A DNA stretch of 64,000 bases from Floridanema evergladense (GTDB lineage: Bacteria > Cyanobacteriota > Cyanobacteriia > Cyanobacteriales > Aerosakkonemataceae). Positions 21,901 through 29,252 of the stretch are shown in pieces. A program made the position numbers and the translations under genes. The notes below the pieces were generated by a model. That model saw only the letters and a list, made by a program, of their open reading frames with translations, made no database searches and had not been told where the DNA came from. The stretch's first letter is position 1, and each line of letters begins with the position of its first letter. Location: NCBI RefSeq assembly GCF_041929205.1, contig NZ_JBHFNT010000224.1. The stretch is one strand, 5' to 3'.

Positions 21901-24900
21901 ATTGTGGCGATTTGCAAGTTATCATTAATGTCAAGTTTGTGGCGGTTGGGATAAATGTTATTTAGTAAATAAGTGTTCATGACGGCACCTGCATAAATGC
22001 CGATCGCACCAGTATAATTAAAAGGATTATACCCGGCATCTTCTAAACTTTCCCAGGCACATTCGAGTAAAAGACGCTGTTGCGGGTCAATTAATTCGGC
22101 TTCTCTGCTACTATATCCAAAAAAGTCGGCATCAAAGGTTTCTACATCTGATAAGATTGGTTTGGCTTTGACGTAGTTAGGATTTTTTACTACTTTTGGA
22201 TCTATCCCAGAGGCTATTACTTCTTCTTCGCTGAAAAAGGCAATTGATTCTACGCCATTGGCTAAGTTTTGCCAAAATTCGTTAATGTTGTTAGCACCGG
22301 GAAAACGACAAGACATTCCAATTACGGCAATATCTGATGTACCTATTTTGTGAAGAGAACTGCGAACTTGAGCCCGTTTTTGTCCTTGTTTTACTGATGG
22401 TGATTCAGTTTGTCCTTGATTTAAATATTTGGCTAAACTGCTAATACTGGGATATTTAAACATATCCACTATGGACAGTGGGATTTGAAAGAATTCTTGC
22501 AATTTGCTTTGAACTTGTACCAAAAGTAATGAATGTCCGCCAAGTTCAAAGAAGTTGTCATTGACGCTGATTTCTGGTAATTGTAAAACTTCTTGCCAAA
22601 TTTTTGCTATTTGAGTTTCTATTTCATTTAGGGGTTGTGCTGACTGGGTTTTCTCTTGACTGAAATCGCCTTTAATCAGTTTTTCTCGGTCAATAATGCC
22701 TGTTTTAGTTAAGGGCATTTCTGCTAATTGTACCAAGTTACAGGTTGTGGGTGTTCCAAAACGGTCTTTGATTACCCAATTCGATGTAAGTTCTAAAGAA
22801 ATGTGGTTTTTAGCTGTAAAATAACCTGTTAATTTTTCTAAGGAATAGGTGTCGTCTACATATTTACGAATATTCCGGTTACTTCCATTCAATCCGATTA
22901 ATAAATGGGTTTGGTTGTAGCGCAATCCTATTAGTAAGGAGTACAATCCTTGTTGGGGAGTTATGGAATAATAGCCTTTAGTTTGTGCTATTTTTACTCT
23001 TCGATCGTCTTGACTAATGCCTATTCCATCCCAAAGACTCCAACTAAAACAATAGCTTTTTAGTCCTAGTTTGCTTCGTTGATAATGGGTGAAACTTTCT
23101 AAAAATTGATTGGCTGCAACATAAGCGCCGACTGTTGCACCGCCTAAGAAATTACTGACTGAAGCGAAGTTAATTAAAATTGCTTGGGGGTTTTCTTTGA
23201 GGATTTGATTGAGTACCCAAGTTCCGTTTACTTTTGCTTTTAATGCGGTTGACCAAGTTTCGGGGGTTTCTTCAATTAGCGATCGCTCTTGATAACTCCC
23301 TGCTAAATGCAGTATACCATCAAGTTGACAATTCCAGCGAGTTTTGGCTTCTTGAATTATTTCTTGTAATCTCAGTAAATCACAAACATCCACTGCTTCA
23401 TAAGCAATTTCTGACCCTAGTTTTTTCAGTTCTTCATAAGCGGTAATTTTTTCCGATGTTACTTTTGATAAGGGAGTTCTCCCAATTAATAAAAGCTTGG
23501 TTTGATAATTTTTGAGTAAAGATTTGGCAATTTCTATACCAACACCACTTAAACCGCCGCTAATTAAGTACATTCCTCCCTGTTTAAAGGTGATTTGTGG
23601 GGAATTTTCTGGGTGAAATTCTACTTTTTCTAGTCGAGAAATTAACCTAATTCCTTGGCGATAAGCTACTTCGGTTTCTTTGGAGACAACCTGCATTTCT
23701 TGGATTAGGCGATCGGCATTTTCCGCCGTTTCATCTATACTTAAGTCAATATGACGAGTCGTTAAGTTAGCGATTTCTTGCTCTATAACTTTAACTAACC
23801 CAATCATCGGAGATTTTTGATAGGCAATTTGGTCGGTTTCTCCAGTAAATTGACTATAAGTCGAAGCTACTAATAATTGAATATTCCCTTGATTGTTTTG
23901 GTTTTTGTTTAAGGCTTTAATCAAGTCAAGTAAACTGTAAACTCCCGGAACTTGAGAAGATTCTAAAGTTTCTGTACTGGTAATTTCTTCTGAATTGTTA
24001 TCATAAGTCCACAGATGAATAATTTGATTAATTTGCCAATCTCTCGCCTTTAAATCAGATAGTAATTGCTGATAATGTTCGGGGTTATTTGGGTTGATTT
24101 GATATTGATTAGAACTTACTTGCTTAAATTCGGTTCCGATTTCAATTCCGAAATATGAATGACCTTGTTTTTCCAATTCTCTAGCCAAACATTCTCCTAA
24201 TCCTAACTTATCTAAGAATATTAAAATGTTGCTTGGTTTGCTGGCAATTATTAGCTTATTTGGTTGTTTTGGTTGCCAAATTTTCTGATAGAACCAATCT
24301 GGTAGTAAGTTGGGATTTTCTAAGTTAATTCCTAGTTGTTGAATTATACTATCAAATTCTCCGGCTTCAAAACGTTTGGCTAATTGCGATCGTTGAATCT
24401 TGCCAATATCCGTTTTAGGAATTGCTTCTTTTTTAACTGGAATAATATAATTCGGGTTGACTCCCACATTTTTAACTACTGCACCCCGAATCTTTTTAAT
24501 CAAATCTTTGAGTTGAGTTTTATCAGAGATATAACTATGGAAAAATATTGCTAATTGATCGGCATTATTTCCCGCAATTTGCACCGCACAAGCAGCTGTA
24601 TAGGAAACTTCTACTCTCTCGACTTCTTCGACAACGGATTCTATTTCATGGCTGTAATAGTTGATTCCATTAATAATAATATCATCTTTATCTCTCCCGG
24701 TTAAGACAATCTTTCCTGCTTTTATATAGCCGATATCTCCTGTATTAAACCACCCATCTTCGGTAAAGGCTTCTTGATTTTTTTGCGGATTTTGGTAGTA
24801 TCCAGATGTTACTGATAATCCTTTAACTTGGAATTTTCCAATTATTCCTTCTGCAACTATTTGATTATTGTCATCTGTAATTCTAATTGATGCTCCAGGA

Positions 24901-26534
24901 ATGGGTAAACCCAACTCTACAAATGACATTTCATCTGAGGAATTTTCTAAGGTAAATCCTTCCGACCAAGTTATTCCCGAACAAGTTTCTGACATTCCAA
25001 ATGCGGGACGAATCGCATTAGTTGGTAGACCATAAGGTTGGAAAAGTTTGATAAAGTTGCGTGCTATTTTGGGGACTATTTGCTCTCCGGCATTAACCAA
25101 AAATCTCATAGAAGATAAATTCCAAGATTTCTGATTTATCTGTGTCGCCCGGTCATTGAGTAAGGAAAAAGCAAAGTTTGGTGCCCAGGAAATTGAGGCT
25201 TTGTGCTGTTGAATTAATTCTAACCAGCGCAGTGGATTTTGCAGAATATATTCTGTAGGTATATGGATTTGTTTACATCCTAAATCTACTGCCATTAGTC
25301 CTAAAAATACGATCGCGCCAACGTGCTCTAATGGCATCCAATTCAAGATAATATCTTGATGGTTAAATTGATTCATTTGGGCGGTACCAGCAGTCATACT
25401 TAACAAACTGCGATGACTTTGCATGACAGCTTTTGGAGTGCCTGTGCTACCGGAAGTTAGCAATAGCAGTGCTAAATCTTCTGGGTGGCTTTGATGAATA
25501 TTACTATCTGGTTCGTTCTGGCGTAAGTTATCTACTGTCTCAATTTTAAATCTTTCTTGTATATTTAATAATTTTGGTAATTTCTCAATATCGGCAGCTA
25601 ATTTTGTACTTGTCAAAATCAGCGGTTTGTCTAGCATTTCATAAGCTTTATGCAGTTTGCTGACAGTGTTGTTAATTTGTTCGTAGGTAGGTGCAATGGC
25701 AATTGGTACCGGAATAAATCCACCTAATATACAGCCCCAAAATGCGGGAATAAAATCTTGACTTCCGTCAATTTGAAATATTATTTTGTCTTGGGGGTTT
25801 ACACCTAACTTTCTTAATCCAGCTAAGATTTTTTGTGCGTCTAATAGTAATTCTTTATAAGTTTGAATAGTCTCTGAACCGTCAGCATGAATATACACTA
25901 ACTGTTTTTCTGCCCATTGATGGGCGGCTGTTTCTAAAACTTGGGCAAGTATTGTGGGGGCATTTTTTTTTGGTTTTAGTTCTCCTCCATGACTGATTGC
26001 TTGTTGGTTTTCCGAGGCGTTTTGCTTGTTAGTTTCGCGATCAAATCTGGTTAATTTTTGGGAAGTTGCAATACTTTTACAGTCGGGAAGTATGTCTGAT
26101 AGTCGCAGTGATTCTTGAGTTTTAATTTCTTCAGTAATTACTACTGCTACTTGCTCAACTTCTGGTATAGTTTTAATTTGCTTTGTCCATTTTTCTTCTA
26201 ATCCATTGTCTGTGATTTCTAGCTGCTCTAGAATTGTTTTGTCTATCTCTCCAGTTACAGTTAATGGTAAAGTTGAGATGGGAACGATCGCCTTTGGAAT
26301 TGCTTCTTTTGGCAGAATTGTTTCTAAATTAGGCAACAATAGTTCCCTTGTAAATTTACCTACTGGAACTACATAAGCTACTAATTCTAGTTGGAAATCT
26401 TCTGTTTTCCGTTCTATTAGCACACAATCTTCTACCAGATCACTCGATTGGATAGCTTGGGCTATTTCTTGATATTTCATTTTTGTTTGATTGGAATAGG
26501 TAAAAGATTGACTACAGTAATTATCTATCTGCAT
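15993..26534 (-). CDS. Hybrid loading A-KR-PCP plus fully reducing PKS KS-AT-DH-ER-KR-ACP
   Basis: This 3513-aa protein starts the orphan assembly line. The A domain (about 195-745; GSTGTPK near 361, WMPLEHVG, catalytic Lys in TDIGKIQRS near 710) is acyl-CoA-ligase-like, as in AerA/McyG starter modules, and lacks the amino-acid-binding Asp. A KR follows (GGLSGVG near 993, GAYVAAN near 1133), then a PCP (GGHSL near 1331), so an alpha-keto acid is probably loaded and reduced to a 2-hydroxy acid. The PKS module has KS (TACSTSL near 1581), AT (GHSVG near 2023, HAFH near 2125, malonyl type), DH (His near 2326 and DSCLQ near 2499; Asn replaces Gly in HxxxGxxxxP), ER (HSAAGGVG near 2968), KR (GGLGALG near 3163, LDD motif, GQGNYAAAN) and ACP (GLDSL near 3440). 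The starter acid is not identifiable. The ATG at 26534 is supported by AAAGGAG 9 nt upstream. The protein ends WIEGEL. Confidence 0.94.
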   Translation of the reverse strand: MQIDNYCSQSFTYSNQTKMKYQEIAQAIQSSDLVEDCVLIERKTEDFQLELVAYVVPVGKFTRELLLPNLETILPKEAIPKAIVPISTLPLTVTGEIDKTILEQLEITDNGLEEKWTKQIKTIPEVEQVAVVITEEIKTQESLRLSDILPDCKSIATSQKLTRFDRETNKQNASENQQAISHGGELKPKKNAPTILAQVLETAAHQWAEKQLVYIHADGSETIQTYKELLLDAQKILAGLRKLGVNPQDKIIFQIDGSQDFIPAFWGCILGGFIPVPIAIAPTYEQINNTVSKLHKAYEMLDKPLILTSTKLAADIEKLPKLLNIQERFKIETVDNLRQNEPDSNIHQSHPEDLALLLLTSGSTGTPKAVMQSHRSLLSMTAGTAQMNQFNHQDIILNWMPLEHVGAIVFLGLMAVDLGCKQIHIPTEYILQNPLRWLELIQQHKASISWAPNFAFSLLNDRATQINQKSWNLSSMRFLVNAGEQIVPKIARNFIKLFQPYGLPTNAIRPAFGMSETCSGITWSEGFTLENSSDEMSFVELGLPIPGASIRITDDNNQIVAEGIIGKFQVKGLSVTSGYYQNPQKNQEAFTEDGWFNTGDIGYIKAGKIVLTGRDKDDIIINGINYYSHEIESVVEEVERVEVSYTAACAVQIAGNNADQLAIFFHSYISDKTQLKDLIKKIRGAVVKNVGVNPNYIIPVKKEAIPKTDIGKIQRSQLAKRFEAGEFDSIIQQLGINLENPNLLPDWFYQKIWQPKQPNKLIIASKPSNILIFLDKLGLGECLARELEKQGHSYFGIEIGTEFKQVSSNQYQINPNNPEHYQQLLSDLKARDWQINQIIHLWTYDNNSEEITSTETLESSQVPGVYSLLDLIKALNKNQNNQGNIQLLVASTYSQFTGETDQIAYQKSPMIGLVKVIEQEIANLTTRHIDLSIDETAENADRLIQEMQVVSKETEVAYRQGIRLISRLEKVEFHPENSPQITFKQGGMYLISGGLSGVGIEIAKSLLKNYQTKLLLIGRTPLSKVTSEKITAYEELKKLGSEIAYEAVDVCDLLRLQEIIQEAKTRWNCQLDGILHLAGSYQERSLIEETPETWSTALKAKVNGTWVLNQILKENPQAILINFASVSNFLGGATVGAYVAANQFLESFTHYQRSKLGLKSYCFSWSLWDGIGISQDDRRVKIAQTKGYYSITPQQGLYSLLIGLRYNQTHLLIGLNGSNRNIRKYVDDTYSLEKLTGYFTAKNHISLELTSNWVIKDRFGTPTTCNLVQLAEMPLTKTGIIDREKLIKGDFSQEKTQSAQPLNEIETQIAKIWQEVLQLPEISVNDNFFELGGHSLLLVQVQSKLQEFFQIPLSIVDMFKYPSISSLAKYLNQGQTESPSVKQGQKRAQVRSSLHKIGTSDIAVIGMSCRFPGANNINEFWQNLANGVESIAFFSEEEVIASGIDPKVVKNPNYVKAKPILSDVETFDADFFGYSSREAELIDPQQRLLLECAWESLEDAGYNPFNYTGAIGIYAGAVMNTYLLNNIYPNRHKLDINDNLQIATMDSMGGLQMMVANDKDYITTRISYKLNLTGPSVNVQTACSTSLVTVHMACASLLSGESDMALAGGVSIHVPQKVGHLYQEGMIVTPDGHCRAFDAKAQGTIFGSGAGMVLLKRLEDALADNDHIYAVIKGSAINNDGASKVGYMAPNGDGQTSVATQAISMAQIDPETIGYIEAHGTATPLGDPIEITGLTQAFRASTQAKNFCGIGSVKTNIGHLQIASGIAGFIKTVLAVYHKQIPPSLHFEQPNPQLDLPNTPFYVNTTLKDWQTSGYPRRAGVNSLGIGGTNAHVILEEAPETAPIKSQIERPVHLLTLSAKTDQALTKLQQNYREYLISNPELSLADICYTANTGREHFERRLAFVAESKKQLIEQITDVKIPSLSPKKPSKIAFLFSGQGSQYLNMGRQLYDTQPVFRQTLEQCNEILLPYLEKSLLEIIYAPETEAETLNQTAYTQPALFAIEYALYQLWKSWGITPNIVMGHSVGEYVAACVAGVFSLESALKLIAYRGKLMQQLPAGGEMVSLIASEEKIRKIITNYGERVAIAAINSPQSIVISGVSQDLKTIVEELAKENIKTKKLEVSHAFHSPLMQPMLAEFEQIANSITYNQPEIPIISNLSGNLADENINTAKYWVNHIIQPVQFTRSMETLNQLKHEIFLEIGAKPILLGMGRECLLENTGIWLPSLRPGMNEWQQMLASLAQLYVAGLKVNWSEFDRHYPRNKVILPNYPLQRQRYWIDNKPSGSQRQQNFPKLHPLLDKKLQLPLSKENLFESDFNTENQPFLLDHLIYNQVIVPGASHLSLLLGAAKLTLGSEAFIIKNIIFPQPLVIPEGKTRKLQLLITAKESQTSFQLISFIPESNDTNQVNEWLVHATGEIGKIGNTKQVETNFILEIKARCTKQIAGSEIYQSWQKRQIQMGASFQWLDSIWCGEKEALAQMKWLDWVDSLADYQLYPGLIDSCLQMASLFLPSEETYVPFAIENFRFYQSPTTEQLWCHALQRQRENAHLIDFTLFEINGQVIAEIVGVEAKKVNPKLLLHSLESKITDWLYEIEWQLVPEKTSNTKMPENWLILIDSEGLGQQLAKKLQLQGANCILVSAGVSYEKIDEQHYQINPHQPSHFQKLLTENINIKQSFNIVHLWSISTHQPEVKEVKNCSSVLHLVQAVQQQNWEKAPHLWLVTKGTQAVTTIPQSVNLNGSSLWGLGRVIALEYPELQCTRLDLSAQATTEHNLQALLLELAAPDTENQIAYRQNQRYIARLVRHQSESTKQKSVQLKLSEYGVLDNLFLIEMTPRTPQANEVKIQVQATPINFRDVLNALGMLKEYYAEQMGITQISDLTYGLECAGVVVAVGENVSDLQVGDEVMAFATTHDALSSFITLPIGTVVKKPKNLSFIESVTIPIAFLTAEYGLNHLAKIQPGERILIHSAAGGVGLAAVQIALATGAEVFATAGLQKWEILKAMGVKHLINSRSLDFAEQVMKLTQGKGVDIVLNSLNGEYIPKNLEVLAHQGRFIEIGKLGIWNESQVKTIREDVSYFPFDLGEVNYSQPGLIRMMLNQLTEKFETGILQPLPPTVYSLEKVVDAFRYVASGKHFGKVVISMPPVSATKEPLSIKANGSYLITGGLGALGLEVAEWLVEKGVQQIVLTGRSTPSPEVQERIRDWEQSGIKVEVLKADVSQSTQVVEVLQKIRTQLPPLRGIIHAAGVLDDGVLQQQSKERFERVMAAKVSGAWHLHCLTQDCPLEFFVCFSSISSVIGSVGQGNYAAANAFLDTLAHYRRSLNLPALTINWGPWGEVGMAAKLESRDTQRLQAMGIGVISPEQGLAVLEQLLNQSSAQVAVLPINWQHLNSQSPFFANFIQSAPEKVHQSDLITYLRERIAKVLGITTSKLDIDEPLNKMGLDSLMVVELRNRCRAELEINIPITKFLDGVSVVDLTQFIRQQIVDEKSISSVEIVPTITSNQNKNNWIEGEL

Positions 26535-26968
26535 TAGCTAAATCTCCTTTAAATCTTGTTAAAGATTTATATACATTTAGTTTTAGGGTTGATATCAACA
26601 AGGACTATTGTGCGAACATATAAATTTTCCTTTATCATACCTTTCTTATCATTAATTGTTACTCATTTGGGTGAATTAGTCAACACAAGTGTAGAAAAAT
26701 TATTTTTCTATTTTGAAATACTTTTTAACAAATCTCTATTAAATGTTGCATATAACAACTCCTATGCTGATAAGATATAGAGTTTTTGAAGTGAGGAAAC
26801 AGGCAATAGGAAATTAATCTTGAGTGTACCTGAGAATTTGCAAAAATGCTGTATTTACTCTGCTTGATAGCCGATAAGTTACATATCCATTGATTTGGTA
26901 AGCGATTTATACTTTTCATTTGATGCACCTGAAATTTTGCACAAAAATTGCTCTTAAGAGTTTAATAT
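26535..26968. other. Intergenic leader between apnE and the PKS gene
   Basis: These 434 bases hold no convincing gene. The only minus-strand ORF of note, 67 codons at 26725-26928, has no ribosome site or recognisable domain. The stretch contains the TTGACTAATTCAC block (26671-26683), shared with the region upstream of apnE. It also contains an imperfect direct repeat (26826-26850 and 26925-26952, both reading like ACCTGA..ATTTTGCA..AAAA) and a small 7-bp stem (AAATCTT/AAGATTT) just upstream of the PKS ribosome-binding site. Confidence 0.6.
26671..26710 (-). promoter_or_regulatory. Candidate promoter block upstream of PKS gene (copy B)
   Basis: On the minus strand this reads a T-rich run, TTCTAC, a short spacer and then TTGACTAATTCAC. 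The last 13 bases are identical to a block upstream of apnE. TTGACT resembles a -35 hexamer and lies 149 nt before the PKS start codon. A loose -10 candidate (AACAAT) lies 17 nt further on. Conservation between two otherwise unlike leaders is the main support; promoter function is inferred. Confidence 0.45.
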
Positions 26969-26980
26969 CTATACTCTTAA
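26954..26980 (-). terminator. Weak hairpin at the end of apnE
   Basis: An 8-bp inverted repeat (TTAAGAGT / ACTCTTAA) overlaps the apnE stop codon. On the minus strand it is followed after 6 nt by a run of five T. The stem is short and AT-rich, so it may terminate only partly. Confidence 0.3.
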
Positions 26981-29041
26981 CCACTTCAATACTTTAGGAT
27001 CTTTATTATAGTAATATGTCACTCCATTTTTAGTTGTTACAGTTTTTTGTTGACTTGCCATACTTCTAATGCTACTTATTTGATAATCTGTTAATTGCTG
27101 CAATTCCTTATGAGACAATCCTACAATAGGAGTTGTTTCTGATGAAATAGGAAGATTTTGGGCAACTTGAACCGAAATATCTGCTGCTATTTCGATTGAT
27201 TCTTCTAGGAGATTTTGGACGGTAGTCTGAGCAGAAATAGCGATCGCATCTTGAGGATTTTCTGGAGGAATCACAGCTTTTTGCCGCTGATAATCAGACA
27301 CTGGAAGGAGTCGCCAATGAGAATTTTCTGTCAACTCCAAAATCCAACTATGATAATTAAACAGACTCTCTCGATGTCCGACACTAATAAAAGTTGTGTT
27401 AGTTGCTTGTAGTTGGTGATATAAATTGCCTTCATTCGTCAAATCAAGGGCACTGGTAGCTTCGTCTAATATCGTAAAGTTAGGACGATTCACTAGTAGT
27501 CGTGCAAAAGCAAGTCGTTGTTGTTCTCCCAGAGATAAAATATTTTCCCAAGGAAGCTCACTATCCAGACTTTCGATTCGTGGCAGTAAATTTTGCAAAT
27601 TAACTTGTTCTAGAATTGCTTCCAGTTCTCGATCGCTAATTTGCCCAGTAGTGTGGGGATAAAGTAATTGCTCGCGCAAAGTTCCCAAAATGATATAAGG
27701 ACGTTGGGGCAAAAATAACATCTCTTCTAGAGGAGGTCGGACTAAACGACCAGTTCCAGCGTTCCATAGACCTGCGATCGCACGCAATAGAGAACTTTTC
27801 CCTCGACCACTTGGCCCAACGATTAATAAACCTTCTCCTGGTTGTACCGAGAGTGATAACTTATCAACAATAACTTGTTCGTAGTCAGGCGTTTGTAAAG
27901 TAACATTTTCAAAAGCCAAACGGTTATCTTCAATTGTTTTGATAGTAGTTGCATTCTCCGGCTGTTTACTCACAACTTCCAACGCCTCAGAAAATTCTGA
28001 AAATCGCTCAATATAACTGGAAAGTCGTCCTGAAGTAGCAAATTCAGCAATCAATTCTGCCATAGCAGTGGCAAATAAATTACAAGCTAAACTAGCTTGA
28101 CCAACCTCTCCAAAATCAATTTCGCCTCTAAGATGGAAAGGCCCAAATACTACAAATGGGAAAATTTGGATAACTGCTTGATATCCTCTATTAAAAATAT
28201 CCTGCCCCCTTTCCCAATTAATCTTACGTTTAGTAGTTTGAATAATATTCTTGAATCTTCGTTGTACTATGCCTGCTTCTTGGTCTTCTCCCTGAAAAAA
28301 AGCTATTGATTCAGAATGATTGCGAATATGATTTAGACTGTAATTATAATCCGCTTCAAATTCCAGTTCTTCTTGATTAATCTTACTCAATTCTTGAGCT
28401 AAGTAAACAGCAATTAAATTGCCAATTACGGTGTAAACGACTAATACAATTGCTGCCAATCGTGACAGAGACCAAAGAATCACTAAAAAAACAGTCATTT
28501 CTAGCACTTTTTCTAAAAAAGTAGCTGAAAAACTTAGAACATTTTTAGTAAGAGGCGAAAGTTCTTGCGATATTCGTTGGTCTGGATTATCAATATCAGA
28601 TTTAAAGTTAATTCTATAATAAGCACGATTGCTCAAATATTTAGTTATAATATAATTATTTAACCATTGATACCAATCAAGAGCAATTTGTTTTCTAATA
28701 AACCTAGAAAAGCCTAGTAATAATGTTACACATAACAAGGCAACACCAAAAAGCAATAATGTATCTACAAATTTAGTAAAATCTTTTTCATTAATAATGA
28801 TATCAACCAAATAACGACCAACGAAGCTATTAAAAGCAGTCACACCAACCAGCATAATAATTAATAATATTAGGAGAAGGAGCATTGCCCAGGAACGCAT
28901 TACGTCTGAAAATGCTCTTCCCCCTGCCTGGGTTGGATACCAGTAAGGTGCGACGATCGCTCTGACATTCTCCCAGAATTTTGTAGAATTTGAAGCCGCA
29001 TCACTGGCTGAGTTTTTATCAAGAGAAATTGGAGATTGCAT
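26969..29041 (-). CDS. apnE: ABC exporter, fused permease-ATPase (SbmA/YddA-like), ApnE
   Basis: This 690-aa half-transporter probably exports the peptide made by apnA-D. The N-terminal half (about 45-350) has several strongly hydrophobic segments of the ABC_membrane_2 (SbmA/BacA-like) type. The C-terminal half is the ATPase, with Walker A GPSGRGKSS near 409, signature SLGEQQR near 505 and Walker B ILDEATSALD. The family matches the exporters found in cyanobacterial peptide clusters (McyH, NosG, ApnE). An unusual extension of about 110 residues follows the ATPase and ends with a short Lys/Tyr-rich stretch; I do not recognise it. The gene lies 211 bp after apnD and has its own conserved upstream block. 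It could equally export the product of the following PKS/NRPS line. The ribosome site is weak (ATAAAG). Confidence 0.88.
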   Translation of the reverse strand: MQSPISLDKNSASDAASNSTKFWENVRAIVAPYWYPTQAGGRAFSDVMRSWAMLLLLILLIIMLVGVTAFNSFVGRYLVDIIINEKDFTKFVDTLLLFGVALLCVTLLLGFSRFIRKQIALDWYQWLNNYIITKYLSNRAYYRINFKSDIDNPDQRISQELSPLTKNVLSFSATFLEKVLEMTVFLVILWSLSRLAAIVLVVYTVIGNLIAVYLAQELSKINQEELEFEADYNYSLNHIRNHSESIAFFQGEDQEAGIVQRRFKNIIQTTKRKINWERGQDIFNRGYQAVIQIFPFVVFGPFHLRGEIDFGEVGQASLACNLFATAMAELIAEFATSGRLSSYIERFSEFSEALEVVSKQPENATTIKTIEDNRLAFENVTLQTPDYEQVIVDKLSLSVQPGEGLLIVGPSGRGKSSLLRAIAGLWNAGTGRLVRPPLEEMLFLPQRPYIILGTLREQLLYPHTTGQISDRELEAILEQVNLQNLLPRIESLDSELPWENILSLGEQQRLAFARLLVNRPNFTILDEATSALDLTNEGNLYHQLQATNTTFISVGHRESLFNYHSWILELTENSHWRLLPVSDYQRQKAVIPPENPQDAIAISAQTTVQNLLEESIEIAADISVQVAQNLPISSETTPIVGLSHKELQQLTDYQISSIRSMASQQKTVTTKNGVTYYYNKDPKVLKWLRV

Positions 29042-29192
29042 CTTTATGTCTAGTTAAAAATTTTAAATTGGGAATGGGGAAGCGCACAATGGAGAAAAGG
29101 TCTGACTTTGATATCCGCTACCTTAGCTATTCTTGAGGACATGATACTTTTCCTATAGAATGTTTTGCCAAATTTAATTTTTGATCAGTTTA

Positions 29193-29235
29193 GTGAATTA
29201 GTCAATACAAAGTAGAAGAATTAAATTTTTCTGCT
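29193..29235 (-). promoter_or_regulatory. Candidate promoter block upstream of apnE (copy A)
   Basis: The minus strand contains AAAAATTTAATTC, TTCTAC and then TTGACTAATTCAC at 29205-29193, matching the block upstream of the PKS gene. It lies 164 nt before the apnE start, within the 211-bp apnD-apnE gap. TTGACT could be a -35 element. Its position suggests apnE can be transcribed separately from apnA-D. Confidence 0.45.
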
Positions 29236-29252
29236 ATGCTAATACCTTACTA

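Noticed and set aside
24300..26000. Starter AMP-binding domain as a fatty acyl-AMP ligase of a lipopeptide line
   Set aside because: The domain is CoA-ligase-like but is followed by a KR and PCP and flanked by A-sub-like segments, which fits AerA/depsipeptide-type keto-acid loading better. A fatty acid starter is not fully excluded.
1..26534. Assignment to spumigin or aeruginosin
   Set aside because: The starter is similar, but there is no Choi or Arg/agmatine module, and the PKS steps and the Ser/Tyr/Pro order do not fit.
1..26534. Assignment to nostopeptolide
   Set aside because: The Pro code and mixed PKS/NRPS are reminiscent, but the keto-acid starter fused to a fully reducing PKS does not match what I know of nosA-D.
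26725..26928. 67-codon minus-strand ORF between apnE and the PKS
   Set aside because: No ribosome site, no recognisable domain and odd composition; it overlaps the candidate promoter region.
26826..26952. Imperfect direct repeat as a transposon target duplication
   Set aside because: Copies are diverged and about 100 bp apart with no transposase or terminal inverted repeats between them.
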